Assembly: GCF_014642735.1 (NCBI RefSeq)
Contig: NZ_BMIV01000002.1
Span: forward strand, 404,923 to 445,340
Direction of reading: 5' to 3'
Length of the DNA stretch: 40,418 bases
From: Paracoccus acridae
GTDB lineage: Bacteria; Pseudomonadota; Alphaproteobacteria; Rhodobacterales; Rhodobacteraceae
The translations under genes were made by a program, and so were the position numbers. Positions 8,787 to 18,154 of the stretch are shown here, piece by piece. The notes below the pieces were generated by a model. That model saw only the letters and a list, made by a program, of their open reading frames with translations. It did no database searches and had not been told where the DNA came from. The first letter of the stretch is position 1; each line of letters starts with the position of its first letter.

Positions 8787-10124
8787 GGGCGCCTCCTTCT
8801 TGAGATTGCGGATCAGGACGGATTTCATGATGGCGGCGCGCAGGGCATTGACCTCGCCATCGGCGCGGATGCGCATCAGCACGGTGGACAGCAGCGTCAG
8901 CGGATAGGGGGTTCCGGTCACAATGGCGCGCATCCAGTCGCCTGCGATCAGGGGCGGCACGTTCTCGCGCTTTCCCAATACTGCCAGTTCGGTAAGATAA
9001 CGCCAGAGCGGCGGCCAGCCATCGCGCGGCGGGGGCTGCAATTCGGTCTCGGCAAGATAGCGTTGATAGTTCGCGGTCAGGGTGCCGAAATCGCTTTCCC
9101 ACCAGAACCTGACCGAGAGCCGCGCCGCATTGGGCGCCAGGCCAAGGATGTGAAAGCGCACGCCCTGGGCCAGTTCGGGCGCGATCTGCGGCAGTTTCTG
9201 GCCGTTACGAATGGCCTCAAGCCGGTCCTGCACCCTGGCGGTGGCAAGATCGTCTTCTGCCAAGAAGGCCTGCCCGTCGAACATGCCAGCAGCCAGTGCC
9301 TCGGCTTCCTTTACTGCGTCAGAGTCGGCAGCATCTGCCCAGAACACCGTCGAGGCGTCGCCGATCTGAATGCGGTGGTTCCTGTCGGCAAGGAAACGGT
9401 TCAGCGCCGTGGTGTAGGCAAAGGCAGCGGCTTCGGATACCGGGGCATTGTCGCCCTGGTCATGTCCATAGGACGTAAAGGCATCAAGGTTGAAAGAAAT
9501 CAGGCTGGCGCCCGAGGATTGCGCCCCCCAGACCCCTTTGATGGACGGATGCAACCGGGCCGTCGGGGCGGCATCACCTGTGACAAGGCAGATCTGCGGA
9601 TCAGAGGCATCCATTGCGCCGATTTTTCGCCATAGCTCCTTCGCAGCAGGACGATCATGAAGAAAGTCGAATTCGGAAGACAGGCGGAACACAGTATTCT
9701 GGTCCCGCATCTCGTCCGGCCAGCGCGGGGGCACAAAGGCATCGGGCGTCCAGGTTTCCAGAAAGCGGCGCAGCGCCACAAGCCCTTCATCATCGCTTTC
9801 AGAAAGCCAGTCCAAGTGCTTTGCCTTGAAGGCGGCGTGTTCCTCGGCGGTGCGCTTGCCTTCACCACCTGTCACCCCAAGCACATAGGCCGTCTTGTCC
9901 CACAAGACATTCGGGTCGATTCCAACCGTCCGCTTTTTCGCCTGTGGCACCAACATCATTCGCGGACTGCGCTTCTTGTTGTCCGCCCGCAGGTCCACCA
10001 CCTCGGCCACCGAACCATCCCGGTTCAGCACCACGCAGAAGCCGATCTTTTCGGACGAATAGCCAAACGGAGGCGCGTCGGGCAGGCGGTCATAGGCGCG
10101 CACCAGGGCTGACAGCAGGCTCAT
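8376..10124 (-). CDS. cas8c: Cas8c (Csd1), large subunit of the type I-C Cascade
   Basis: Cas8c recognises the PAM and stabilises target binding in the effector complex. The 582-residue product starts MSLLSALVRAYDRL, contains GYSSEKIGFCVVL near residue 20 and ends with the conserved LDPANTNKGYILGRLFAVYE region. Length and order match Csd1. The ATG at 10124 overlaps the cas5 stop by 4 bases and was chosen over the longer open frame running to 10445. Its last 136 codons also form a separate reading frame with its own ribosome binding site (see cas11c). Confidence 0.95.
   Translation of the reverse strand: MSLLSALVRAYDRLPDAPPFGYSSEKIGFCVVLNRDGSVAEVVDLRADNKKRSPRMMLVPQAKKRTVGIDPNVLWDKTAYVLGVTGGEGKRTAEEHAAFKAKHLDWLSESDDEGLVALRRFLETWTPDAFVPPRWPDEMRDQNTVFRLSSEFDFLHDRPAAKELWRKIGAMDASDPQICLVTGDAAPTARLHPSIKGVWGAQSSGASLISFNLDAFTSYGHDQGDNAPVSEAAAFAYTTALNRFLADRNHRIQIGDASTVFWADAADSDAVKEAEALAAGMFDGQAFLAEDDLATARVQDRLEAIRNGQKLPQIAPELAQGVRFHILGLAPNAARLSVRFWWESDFGTLTANYQRYLAETELQPPPRDGWPPLWRYLTELAVLGKRENVPPLIAGDWMRAIVTGTPYPLTLLSTVLMRIRADGEVNALRAAIMKSVLIRNLKKEAPVALDPANTNKGYILGRLFAVYEEVQRAALGGNVNATIKDKFYGSASATPQKVFRTLDAGSQNHFSKLRKQNPGRAVNLERLLVTITDLMDPGDDPIPASLASAEQALFGIGYYHQRSEFFRKRENKTDDDLIGTDT
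8792..8797 (-). promoter_or_regulatory. Internal ribosome binding site within cas8c
   Basis: The minus strand reads AGGAGG here, inside the Lys-Glu-Ala codons of cas8c, ending 5 bases before the in-frame GTG at 8786. It is the signal that decides the predicted cas11c start. Confidence 0.6.
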
Positions 10125-10885
10125 CGCTTCACCTCGGGGCTGCCGGGCTGCGGCACCTCGACCATGCCATCGCGCAGGGCGGCCCGGAACAACATCGAGG
10201 GTCGGCCGGGGACGGCGTGGTCGATGTCCCACAGCATATAGCCCAGGTCGCGCGGGCTGCCGAAGCCGAGGTCGGCCGTCTCGGCCTCGGGTGCGCGGGT
10301 CGGGGCGGGCGTCGCGTTGGCCGCACCGCTGCGGCAAAGCGCACCCCAGGAAGGCCCCTGGGGACTTGGCAAAGGCGTGCCGGGTTCGATCAGCGCGAAA
10401 CTGGCCGCGAATTCGCGGGTTCCAAGGCAAGGCTGGTGAAAGCACTGCCCCCGCGCGGCGCGGCGGTTGAAGATGTCGAGATGCTTGCCTTCATTGTCCG
10501 AGGCATCGGCGCGGGCGGTCAGTTCGAAATGCGCCTCGATCACATAGGCGGGGTTCACCAGCACGGTCGAGGCCCGCTGCTGCCGATCCTCATCGACCAG
10601 AAGCTGCAAGCCGCCCAGATCACCTCGGTTCATCGCCCGCTTGATCGTGCCCGCCGGCGCTTTGTGGCCCACCTCGTTGCGGCGGATGGACTGGAAGCGG
10701 ATCGGTTCCAGCACATGAATGCGGTCGATCACCCAACGGATCGCAGGCTTCCAATGAATTGCTTCCAGGATCCCGCGCGCAGCCGAAGGCGGCATGACAT
10801 CATAAGTCGTGCGTTCGACTTTCAATTCAGGTCGGGTAAACAGGGCATGACGCCCCCAGACATGCAGTCGAATACCATAAGACAA
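10121..10885 (-). CDS. cas5: Cas5c (Csd5), crRNA-processing subunit of type I-C
   Basis: In type I-C, Cas5c replaces Cas6: it cleaves the repeat RNA and stays bound to the crRNA 5' handle. The sequence YGIRLHVWGRHALFTRPELK, then YDVMPPSAARGILEAIHWKP, is the family's signature N-terminal half. I take the TTG at 10885 (LSYGIRL) as start: it sits where family members begin and has GGAG 9-10 bases upstream. An ATG at 10939 would add 18 residues but has no evident ribosome binding site. The 254-residue length is slightly long because of a low-complexity Pro/Ala linker (TPAPTRAPEAE) near the C-terminus. Confidence 0.93.
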   Translation of the reverse strand: MSYGIRLHVWGRHALFTRPELKVERTTYDVMPPSAARGILEAIHWKPAIRWVIDRIHVLEPIRFQSIRRNEVGHKAPAGTIKRAMNRGDLGGLQLLVDEDRQQRASTVLVNPAYVIEAHFELTARADASDNEGKHLDIFNRRAARGQCFHQPCLGTREFAASFALIEPGTPLPSPQGPSWGALCRSGAANATPAPTRAPEAETADLGFGSPRDLGYMLWDIDHAVPGRPSMLFRAALRDGMVEVPQPGSPEVKR

Positions 10886-10954
10886 TGTAAATACTCCGCT
10901 TCCAACCAGATTATTCAACTCGCGCAATTGCGCAAGCATGATGTTCGCGTCTGG

Positions 10955-11272
<318 letters not shown>

Positions 11273-13540
11273 TCATCCAATAATGCTTTGATCTGCAGCC
11301 AGATAATCTGCCCTTTCCCACCATAGGCCAAAATCCTCGCGATAAAGTCCGTCGCTTTCCAGCACGCAGAACTGGTCGCCGCGCAGCTCCGGGGCATGAA
11401 AGCGGGCATGGCCGTTGGCCAGCAGAAGATCGCGTGCCCTGGCGGGGACCTGCACCGTGAAGACCTGCAATTCGCGTGCGATGCTGCCTGACGGAACGTC
11501 TGCAATCGTCAGCCGCTCGACAGCCTTGCGGGCCTTGTCCTCGATCATGATGATGACGGGAACCATCGGGCTTTCGATCATGCGAAAGGCTTCGGCGGTG
11601 CTGCGGTAAGGGAAGTCCGTGCCGGAAGGAGCAAACTTGAAGGCCGCGACCATCGGTTGGCCCATCTGCTCGGGCCCGCTGCGCCAGTAGACCTGCTCGA
11701 ACCAGTCGCGGATCGCTGCAGTCTCCAGCAGGTTCTCATAGCCAAGACGGGCAGCGGTGCCGTGCATCGCATCCGCAAGCGGCTTGATCTGCCGATGTGG
11801 CGGATGGTCCGGCGCCCTGAACACCGTCAAGGTGCTGTCCTCCAGCGGGCGCTTGCCTTCGCGATTCACGCGTCCTGCCGATTGCACGATGCTGTCCAAG
11901 CCCGCCTCGGCCCGCCAGCCTTTGGGAAAATCGAGATCGACCCCCGCTTCGATCAGGCTGGTGGCGATCAGACGGCAGGGCTGACCCGCGGCAAGACGCT
12001 GCCGGACGTCGGCAATGATCCGGCGACGATGGGCAGGATACTGGCGCGTGGTCAGATGGACCACCCCTGCAAGTCCCTCGGCCTGAGCTGCCTGGAACAG
12101 TTCCAGCGCATGAGACCGGCTGTTGACGATCATCATGCCCTGCGGCACCGCCCCGAGCGCAGCGATCAGTGCGTCATTATCCATCTGGCCGCCGTCGAGG
12201 ATGCGCGCGCGGCGCAATCGCCGGGCCAGACCCGTAGGATCGGGTGCCAGTTCGCGCCCCGCAAGCGGCAGGCCGCCCTGTTTAAGTTGGCTGCTGTCGA
12301 AAGCCGGTTGGGTCGCCGTGCAAAGAACAATGGTGCATCCGTAATGCACGGCAAGGGCGTCAAGCATCCGCAGCGCCGGCATCAGCAAGGGGCGGGGCAG
12401 GCTTTGCGCCTCGTCCAGGATGATAATGGACCCGGCGATGTTGTGCAGCTTGCGGCAACGCGATGGGCGGGCCGCGAACAGGCTTTCGAACAGTTGCACA
12501 TTGGTGGTGACGACGATGGGCGCAGCCCAGTCTTCCATGGCAAGGCGCAGCTTGTCGCGTCCCTGCTGGCCGGGATGTTCCATGTCGATCGAGGAATGAT
12601 GCTCCAGCACCAGATCGCCGATGTCGCGGAACAGGTCGCGGAACGCCGTGACGGTCTGGTCGATGATAGAAGTGTAAGGGATCGCGAATATGATCCGTCG
12701 ATGCCCGTGCCGGGCGGCATGATCCAGGGCGAAACCCATGGATGCCAGCGTCTTGCCACCCCCTGTAGGAACAGTGAGGGTAAACAGGCCCGGGGCCAGC
12801 TTCGCCCCGGCTCGGATGCTGGACAGGATCTCTGCCCGCAACCGGTTCAGGTCGGAGTCAGGGACATAGCCTGACATCTTCTTGTCGAATGCCTCGCGCA
12901 TTCTTGGCAGGGTTTCGGTCAGCGCAGGCCAGTCCCGATCATGCTTCCGCCCCTCCAGCCGATCATAATAATCTTCGGTATCCCGGAAATCGGCATCCAC
13001 GAGACAGGAAAACACCATCCGTCCGAAAAGCGACAGATCGAAGCCGCTGTTCGCGCCCGGGCGGATCTTGGCAAGAAGTTCCGGCACCAGCCGTCCAAGA
13101 TCCACCTCGGCTCCGGCGCTGATTTCAGGCGGGATGGGGTCGCGCTGGCGAAAATTCTCGATCCGGCGGATACGGGCGGCCTCCGAACCGGTGGCATCCG
13201 GCAGGCCAGCATGATGGCCCAGGATGGCATGGGCCAGCACCTCGGCCACCCAGGTCTGTGGGCCGGACCGGGCGCGCTGCAGCAGCAAGCTGGCTCCCGC
13301 AGTCGAGTGATCCACCGCCGTCTTGTCGCCCTTCAAGCGCCTTTGGAAGGCAGGGTCATATTTGCCAAAGTCGTGAAACCGAGCGGCCATGCAGGCACAG
13401 AGCGGCAGGCCAGCAGCATCAGCCGTACCCGCCGCACGCTGCGCAGTGTGGTATAAATGGTCTTCAAGATTTTGCCAATCGCTGCAGTCGTCTTGCTTTC
13501 CAGAGTGCGCAAAGCAGGCGTATGACACGTGTGACTGCAT
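11273..13540 (-). CDS. cas3: Cas3 nuclease-helicase (type I-C)
   Basis: Cas3 is recruited to Cascade-bound DNA and degrades the target. The 755-residue protein has an N-terminal HD nuclease domain (His31, HD at 56-57 in ARFHDFGKYD, GHHAG at 108-112) and a superfamily 2 helicase: VPTGGGKT Walker A at 257-264, DEAQ box at 376-379, TATQP motif III at 408-412 and the IEAGVDLDF and QSAGRVNREG motifs in the second RecA domain. All look intact. ATG at 13540 has AGGA 7-8 bases upstream. It is the first gene of the operon; the promoter should lie in 13541-13700. Confidence 0.96.
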   Translation of the reverse strand: MQSHVSYACFAHSGKQDDCSDWQNLEDHLYHTAQRAAGTADAAGLPLCACMAARFHDFGKYDPAFQRRLKGDKTAVDHSTAGASLLLQRARSGPQTWVAEVLAHAILGHHAGLPDATGSEAARIRRIENFRQRDPIPPEISAGAEVDLGRLVPELLAKIRPGANSGFDLSLFGRMVFSCLVDADFRDTEDYYDRLEGRKHDRDWPALTETLPRMREAFDKKMSGYVPDSDLNRLRAEILSSIRAGAKLAPGLFTLTVPTGGGKTLASMGFALDHAARHGHRRIIFAIPYTSIIDQTVTAFRDLFRDIGDLVLEHHSSIDMEHPGQQGRDKLRLAMEDWAAPIVVTTNVQLFESLFAARPSRCRKLHNIAGSIIILDEAQSLPRPLLMPALRMLDALAVHYGCTIVLCTATQPAFDSSQLKQGGLPLAGRELAPDPTGLARRLRRARILDGGQMDNDALIAALGAVPQGMMIVNSRSHALELFQAAQAEGLAGVVHLTTRQYPAHRRRIIADVRQRLAAGQPCRLIATSLIEAGVDLDFPKGWRAEAGLDSIVQSAGRVNREGKRPLEDSTLTVFRAPDHPPHRQIKPLADAMHGTAARLGYENLLETAAIRDWFEQVYWRSGPEQMGQPMVAAFKFAPSGTDFPYRSTAEAFRMIESPMVPVIIMIEDKARKAVERLTIADVPSGSIARELQVFTVQVPARARDLLLANGHARFHAPELRGDQFCVLESDGLYREDFGLWWERADYLAADQSIIG

Positions 13541-13712
13541 TCTCGATCCTGCTCTGAAGCTTCGTACACAGACTATCTTCAGGGAAGCTGAAAAGCATCA
13601 GGCACTTTGCTGGAGATGGCGATCGTCCTGAAGACCATGGCCTGCTTCGGCCCGGAGGTTCCTTCGCCGATCGGCAAGTTGCTACTGCTGTCCCGCTACC
13701 GCCAGGTCCCGG

Positions 13713-13850
13713 TCATACGCGCTGGGCCGTCCACTCCTCGGGAAAAGGCTCCAGCAGGCGGGGCGGCGTCAGTTCGGGTCCGTGCTTGGCATTGAGAATG
13801 TCCTCGATGACGTTAGGTGCAAGCAGCGTCACGCTGAGAGGTAGCGCAGG
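13713..13850 (-). pseudogene. C-terminal remnant of a site-specific recombinase-like protein
   Basis: On the minus strand an open frame ending TGA at 13713-13715 reads LPLSVTLLAPNVIEDILNAK, then HGPELTPPRLLEPFPEEWTAQR. This style (APxIVEAIL..., then a Leu/Pro-rich turn and a final W-x-x-QR) is that of the C-terminal end of serine recombinase-like proteins in alphaproteobacteria. No N-terminal part is present nearby. The family assignment comes from memory of such tails and is tentative. Confidence 0.4.
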
Positions 13851-13917
13851 AATTCGGACCAGTCGCTAAGCTTTGGCGATTGACGGAGGAGTGATCCGCC
13901 TGACGAGACGGAAGGCT

Positions 13918-14340
13918 ATTCGGCCGAGTTCAAGGCTAAGGTGGCGTTGGCGGCTATCCGCGAGGACCTGACGACGGCCGAGTTGGTCAAGAAATACGAC
14001 ATCCATCCCACCATGATCACGGGCTGGGAAAGAGCCGCGATTGAGAACATGGCCTCGGTCTTTGATGGCAAGAACGCTGCCGAGCCGGTGATTTCCATGG
14101 ACGCGAGCTTCTGCGTCGAGGCCTTGAAGGAAGCACTGGGCGGTCGCTGAACCGAAGGTCTGCGCAGCGAAATACGGATGCGTCTACCTGAACGCCTTCC
14201 AGACCGGGTCCGAGGCCCACGGGGGGATCGGCGCCTGGATCAGCTATTACAACGAAAAACGCCCGCACTCATCGCATGGATTGCTGACGCCAGCCGATGC
14301 CTATGATACCGCCAACCAGAACCTGAAAGCCGCTGCCTGA
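13918..14340 (+). pseudogene. IS3-family transposase remnant (orfA joined to scraps of orfB)
   Basis: Starting at about 13918, SAEFKAKVALAAIRED, TTAELVKKYDIHPTMITGWE and IENMASVFDGKNAAEP are the start of an IS3-type OrfA. The frame then jumps to ISMDASFCVEALKEALGGR, which belongs in the middle of OrfB, and stops near 14150. A further OrfB C-terminal piece follows at about 14170-14340 (VYLNAFQTGSEAHGGIGAWI, SYYNEKRPHSSHGLLTPADA). At least two internal deletions have removed most of the catalytic domain. It sits upstream of the cas operon. Confidence 0.85.
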
Positions 14341-14575
14341 CATGACCCCCATGCCAGAGCTTAGCAAGGCGGCAAAATGGTCGGAAATCCCGGACCACCT
14401 CTCAGCACCTTAGTTGTGCTGCAGTGCCGGTTTCCCGGCGGCGCTCCTGCATGGGTCATAAACCATGGCGAGGTCATGGCTGCCGCGCAGAGTTTCCAGC
14501 CTCTCAATGCGGAAACGAGCCTCTACAAGGCATGCCAAGCAAGCTCTAGCGCATGGGGCAAAAGCCGGCATGGAT

Positions 14576-15295
14576 CTATGCGGACGCCGCCTTGCTTGCC
14601 GCGCGACCCGTTTCGGTCAATGCGGCCTCTATTTCCTCCGCGACATGGCGCTGCAGAGCCCAGATGTAGTCGTCGTGGATACCGTGTTCGACAAGACCGC
14701 GGACCGTGCGCAAAAGATACTCTGCCCCAGATCCCGCGGACCCGGCGGCGTGGGCAAGCCGATGCGCCTGTTCCTTGATCGTCAGTTGGGCAATCTGGGT
14801 TCCCACCGGGTCCGCGTAGAAGGTCAGGGCCTCCTCGCGACCACGCTCGGTATCAACGGCGATCCAGCAGGCATTGGCTGCTAGTTCATGGGCCACAAGT
14901 TCGCGCTTGAGGATGGCGCGCAGGGACTCGGCCTCCGTCCCCTCGGCAATGTCCAGCACCAGACCTTCGCATTGCCCACCCGAAGCAAGGGCAAGCATGA
15001 GCCCCGGCCGTTCGGGCGAGCCGCGGAAGTGATCGAGCGAGATCGAGAAACTGCGATGCCACCCGACGGCTGTGGCGCGACGTCGTGCCTGCACGGCAAA
15101 GCCGGGGTTCCAGATCAGAGAGCCATAGGCAAAGATCGGAACTGGCCGCGGCCGTCCCCGGGTCAAATCTTCGGCCAGGCTGTCGAGATCGGCGTCGTCG
15201 AGCATCCGCCAGCGTGGATCGTGCAGGGGCCCCTCGACAGAAGGTATCCGGGCAACATGAGCGTCGGAAAGGACAATGGGGTAGGGCGTCGCCAT
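14576..15295 (-). CDS. chaC: ChaC-like glutathione-specific gamma-glutamylcyclotransferase
   Basis: ChaC-family enzymes degrade glutathione in the cytoplasm to 5-oxoproline and Cys-Gly. The 239-residue protein has the substrate-loop signature PIFAYGSLIWNPGF near residues 53-66, followed by GWHRSFSISLDHFRGSPERPGLMLAL, all family hallmarks. The catalytic Glu would be in the ILKRELVAHEL region. ATG at 15295 gives the usual N-terminal length. The gene stands alone, with IS3 debris downstream and a decayed hydrolase fragment upstream. Confidence 0.88.
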   Translation of the reverse strand: MATPYPIVLSDAHVARIPSVEGPLHDPRWRMLDDADLDSLAEDLTRGRPRPVPIFAYGSLIWNPGFAVQARRRATAVGWHRSFSISLDHFRGSPERPGLMLALASGGQCEGLVLDIAEGTEAESLRAILKRELVAHELAANACWIAVDTERGREEALTFYADPVGTQIAQLTIKEQAHRLAHAAGSAGSGAEYLLRTVRGLVEHGIHDDYIWALQRHVAEEIEAALTETGRAASKAASA

Positions 15296-15565
15296 CGAGT
15301 TCCTTGGGATACGGGCATGGTTTCGTGCAATGTGGGTGTTATCAAGACGAGGTCAATCGCAGAAGCCACGCCTTTTGCCATCTTAGTCCTCAGGCATGAC
15401 TTCCGTTTCGCGGCTTTAATTCGGAAGCGTGAAAGGGTGCTGTTGCAGCTTCCCCGGGCAGTGGCCTCGCTCAGCTTGGGTGACAAGGCCTTAGCCAACC
15501 GCCCGTCCTGGTTGTAGCCATGGGCGCACGGCCCACAGCCGAAACAAGCGCGCCGTGTGATCCTT
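15296..15565. other. Intergenic stretch, no gene recognised
   Basis: Between chaC and the SGNH hydrolase tail no reading frame resembles a known protein. The minus-strand frame ending near 15163 overlaps chaC and has no recognisable content. Confidence 0.5.
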
Positions 15566-15745
15566 CTAGTCGTATACCGATTTCACCTTTTCGGCGGCAC
15601 CTTGGCCGATCTTCTCATGCGCCTGCGCCGAGAGATGCACGCCATCTATGCCGTCCGTCTTGGCAAGAAGGCCGGCCATACAATCCAGCGAGCAAATGTG
15701 GTAGGGCAGCCCAAGAGGATACTGAACCCTGCTGTCGGCTCATCC
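15566..15745 (-). pseudogene. SGNH/GDSL hydrolase, C-terminal fragment
   Basis: The minus strand encodes, ending TAG at 15566, a frame with TDGIDGVHLSAQAHEKIGQ and AAEKVKSVYD. The D-G-V-H-L-S motif followed by an A-H helix is the block V catalytic Asp-His region at the C-terminus of SGNH/GDSL esterases. Upstream the frame is stopped by a TGA after about 60 codons, and no GDSL block I is found. I read it as the tail of a lost gene. Confidence 0.5.
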
Positions 15746-15937
15746 ATGGCCAATGCTTGAAGGGCTGCGGGCATTTTCAGTCTGCCGATCGGCCGGCTGT
15801 GTCTGACCCTTGGGTCCCGCCTGTCAGGTTTCCGTCGTCCGTGTCTTGCTCGGCCCAAATGCCTGTTCTAGAGGACGCAGCACAAGAAAACGCCGTGCGG
15901 GCCGATGGGCAGACGTGGCTCAAGCTTCAAGGCGGTG

Positions 15938-16975
15938 ATGATGACTTCTTCCGACACCATGCAGGTGCAAGTGCGTTCGGCCAAGGACTGGGTCCGGATC
16001 CTGGCAAGGTATCGTGAGCCTTCGACCGCCCGCAGTATCCTTGAGCTTCTTGTCACGCTGGTGCCGTTCACGTTGCTTTGGGTGCTGGCCTGGGCCGCGA
16101 TGTCGATCAGTTCCTGGCTGGCGGTCGGGATCGCGATCCTGAACGGCTTTTTCCTGGTGCGGTTGTTCTGCATCCAGCATGACTGCGGCCATGCCTCGTT
16201 CTTTCACAGCCGCAGGGTTCAGGATTGGGTGGGCCGCTGCCTGGGGGTGCTGACCCTGACGCCGTATGACGTCTGGCGCCGGACCCACTCCCTCCACCAC
16301 GCCCAGCATGGCAACCTGGATCAGCGCGGCATCGGTGACGTGCTGACGCTGACAGTGGCCGAGTATCAGGCTCGCAGCCGTCTGGGCAGACTGATGTATC
16401 GCCTTTACCGTCACCCGGTCGTGCTGTTCGGAGTGGGCCCCGGCTATCTGTTCCTGCTGCAGAACCGTTTGCCCCTTGGCCTGATGGCCGCGGGAAGGCG
16501 CTATTGGGTTTCGGCCATGGGGACCAATGCCATGATCGCGCTTGTTCTTGCGGTGATGATCTGGCTGGGTGGGATGAAGCCGGTGCTGCTGATCTATCTT
16601 CCCACGGTCCTTGTGGCCGCCACCATCGGGATGTGGCTGTTCTATGTGCAGCATCAGTTCGAGGACACTCACTGGGCGAAAGGCGATGCGTGGCAGGTGC
16701 ACGAAGCGGCGCTTGCGGGATCATCCCATTACGTCCTGCCCGCGCCCCTGCGTTGGCTGTCCGCCAACATCGGAATTCACCATGTCCACCATCTCTACAG
16801 CCGCATCCCGTTCTATCGGCTTCCGCAGATACTGGATGATCACGCCGAGCTTGCGGTCGCCCAGCGGCTGACGCTGCGCGAAAGTCTTCGGTCAGTGAAC
16901 CTGCATCTGTGGGACGACAAACTGAACCGCCTGACCTCGTTCAGAGAGGCAAAGCGGCGATATGGTCCTGCATAG
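15938..16975 (+). CDS. Membrane fatty acid desaturase
   Basis: An integral-membrane di-iron desaturase or related hydroxylase. The 345-residue protein has the three histidine boxes: HDCGH in CIQHDCGHASFFH, HSLHH in WRRTHSLHHAQHG and HVHH in NIGIHHVHHLYSRIP. They are separated by hydrophobic segments that make four or more membrane spans (for example LVTLVPFTLLWVLAWA and MIALVLAVMIWLGGM). Family members act on membrane lipid acyl chains; the substrate cannot be told. The start is one of two adjacent ATGs (15938 or 15941); an in-frame ATG at 15905 is possible but less like the family. Confidence 0.9.
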   Translation: MMTSSDTMQVQVRSAKDWVRILARYREPSTARSILELLVTLVPFTLLWVLAWAAMSISSWLAVGIAILNGFFLVRLFCIQHDCGHASFFHSRRVQDWVGRCLGVLTLTPYDVWRRTHSLHHAQHGNLDQRGIGDVLTLTVAEYQARSRLGRLMYRLYRHPVVLFGVGPGYLFLLQNRLPLGLMAAGRRYWVSAMGTNAMIALVLAVMIWLGGMKPVLLIYLPTVLVAATIGMWLFYVQHQFEDTHWAKGDAWQVHEAALAGSSHYVLPAPLRWLSANIGIHHVHHLYSRIPFYRLPQILDDHAELAVAQRLTLRESLRSVNLHLWDDKLNRLTSFREAKRRYGPA

Positions 16976-17181
16976 GTCCGGCGGGTGCAAGCAGGGCGAC
17001 GGACGTGACGGCACAGGATTGCTCGTCTCACCCTAGAACTTCGATTGCCCCTGTGGTGCCGATCAACGGTGCCCTTTGTGGCGGTTCGGATGCCTGCAGT
17101 TCACTTCTTCTTCGTTCACAGGTTGCGCATGCACGCCTGCTGACGCTAGTTTTGCCCCGATCCGAGGGAGGGACCTGAAAT

Positions 17182-18150
17182 ATGAAGCATTTTGTTGCTG
17201 CCGCTTTGCTTGGCTCGGTATTTGCCGCGCCTGTCGCCGCGCAGGAGATCAAGATCGGTTATGCGCTGGCCGAAGACAGCCATTACGGCGCAGGCGCCCG
17301 CGCTTTCGAGGAGTCTCTGAAGGCCAGTCTGGGCGACCAGTTCAGCTTCCGTCACTTCCCGTCTTCGGGTCTTGGGGGTGAACGCGAGGTTCTGGAAGGG
17401 CTGCAACTGGGCACGGTCGAGATGACGATCGCCTCGGACGGGACGCTGTCGAACTTTGTGCCGGAAGTCGGCGTCCTGGGAATTCCGTTCCTGCTGCGTG
17501 ACAAGGAACATGCTCGCGCCGTTCTCGACGGCGAGATCGGCGAGGAGATGCTTGCCAAGTTCGAGGACGCAGGGCTGCACGCCCTGGCTTGGGGAGAGCA
17601 GGGCTTCCGCCACATCACCAGCAATCGTGGGCCCATCGAAACCCCGGCCGATCTTGAGGGCCTGAAGATCCGGACCATGGAAAACCCGGTCCACATCGAG
17701 GCATTTCGCGCGCTTGGCGCAGCCCCTACGCCGATGGCTTGGCCCGAAGTGATCGGCGCGTTGCAGCAAGGCGCGATCGACGGGCAGGAAAACCCGCTTT
17801 CCGTCATCGTCTCGGCCAAGCTGAACGAGGTTCAGAAGAACCTGACGCTGGACGGTCATGTTTATTCGTCCACGATCATCCTCGTATCGCCGTCGCTTTG
17901 GGGCAGGCTGGATGATGATCAGAAGGCCGCGTTCGAGAAGGCCGCGGATGATGCCGTCGTGGCCATGCGCGCCTATGTGGACGAGGTGGACGCATCCGGT
18001 GTTGCCCAGATGCAGGAAGCGGGCATGACGGTGAACGAACTGTCGCCCGAGCAGAAAGCCGCCTTCCGCGACGCGCTGGCCGAGCCTTACAAGAACTATG
18101 AGGCGCAGTTCGGCAAGGACCTGATGGACCGCATCCAGGCGGTCGAGTGA
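17182..18150 (+). CDS. dctP: TRAP transporter solute-binding protein, DctP family
   Basis: Periplasmic binding protein that delivers an organic acid to a TRAP permease driven by the sodium or proton gradient. The 322-residue product has a signal peptide (MKHFVAAALLGSVFAAPVAA), then EIKIGYALAEDSHYGAGARAF, the DctP opening, and the conserved GLKIRTMENPVH around residues 165-176, whose Arg binds the substrate carboxylate. The EVIGALQQGAIDGQENP stretch is also diagnostic. AGGGAGG lies 8-9 bases before the ATG. It heads a three-gene operon with the DctQ and DctM permeases. The substrate is unknown. Confidence 0.93.
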   Translation: MKHFVAAALLGSVFAAPVAAQEIKIGYALAEDSHYGAGARAFEESLKASLGDQFSFRHFPSSGLGGEREVLEGLQLGTVEMTIASDGTLSNFVPEVGVLGIPFLLRDKEHARAVLDGEIGEEMLAKFEDAGLHALAWGEQGFRHITSNRGPIETPADLEGLKIRTMENPVHIEAFRALGAAPTPMAWPEVIGALQQGAIDGQENPLSVIVSAKLNEVQKNLTLDGHVYSSTIILVSPSLWGRLDDDQKAAFEKAADDAVVAMRAYVDEVDASGVAQMQEAGMTVNELSPEQKAAFRDALAEPYKNYEAQFGKDLMDRIQAVE

Positions 18151-18154
18151 TCGC

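Noticed and set aside
8445..9635. Long plus-strand open frame of 396 codons
   Set aside because: It is antisense to cas8c, has no family features, and is explained by GC-rich codon use in the real gene.
11657..12874. Plus-strand open frame of 405 codons
   Set aside because: It is antisense to cas3, whose helicase motifs fix the coding strand.
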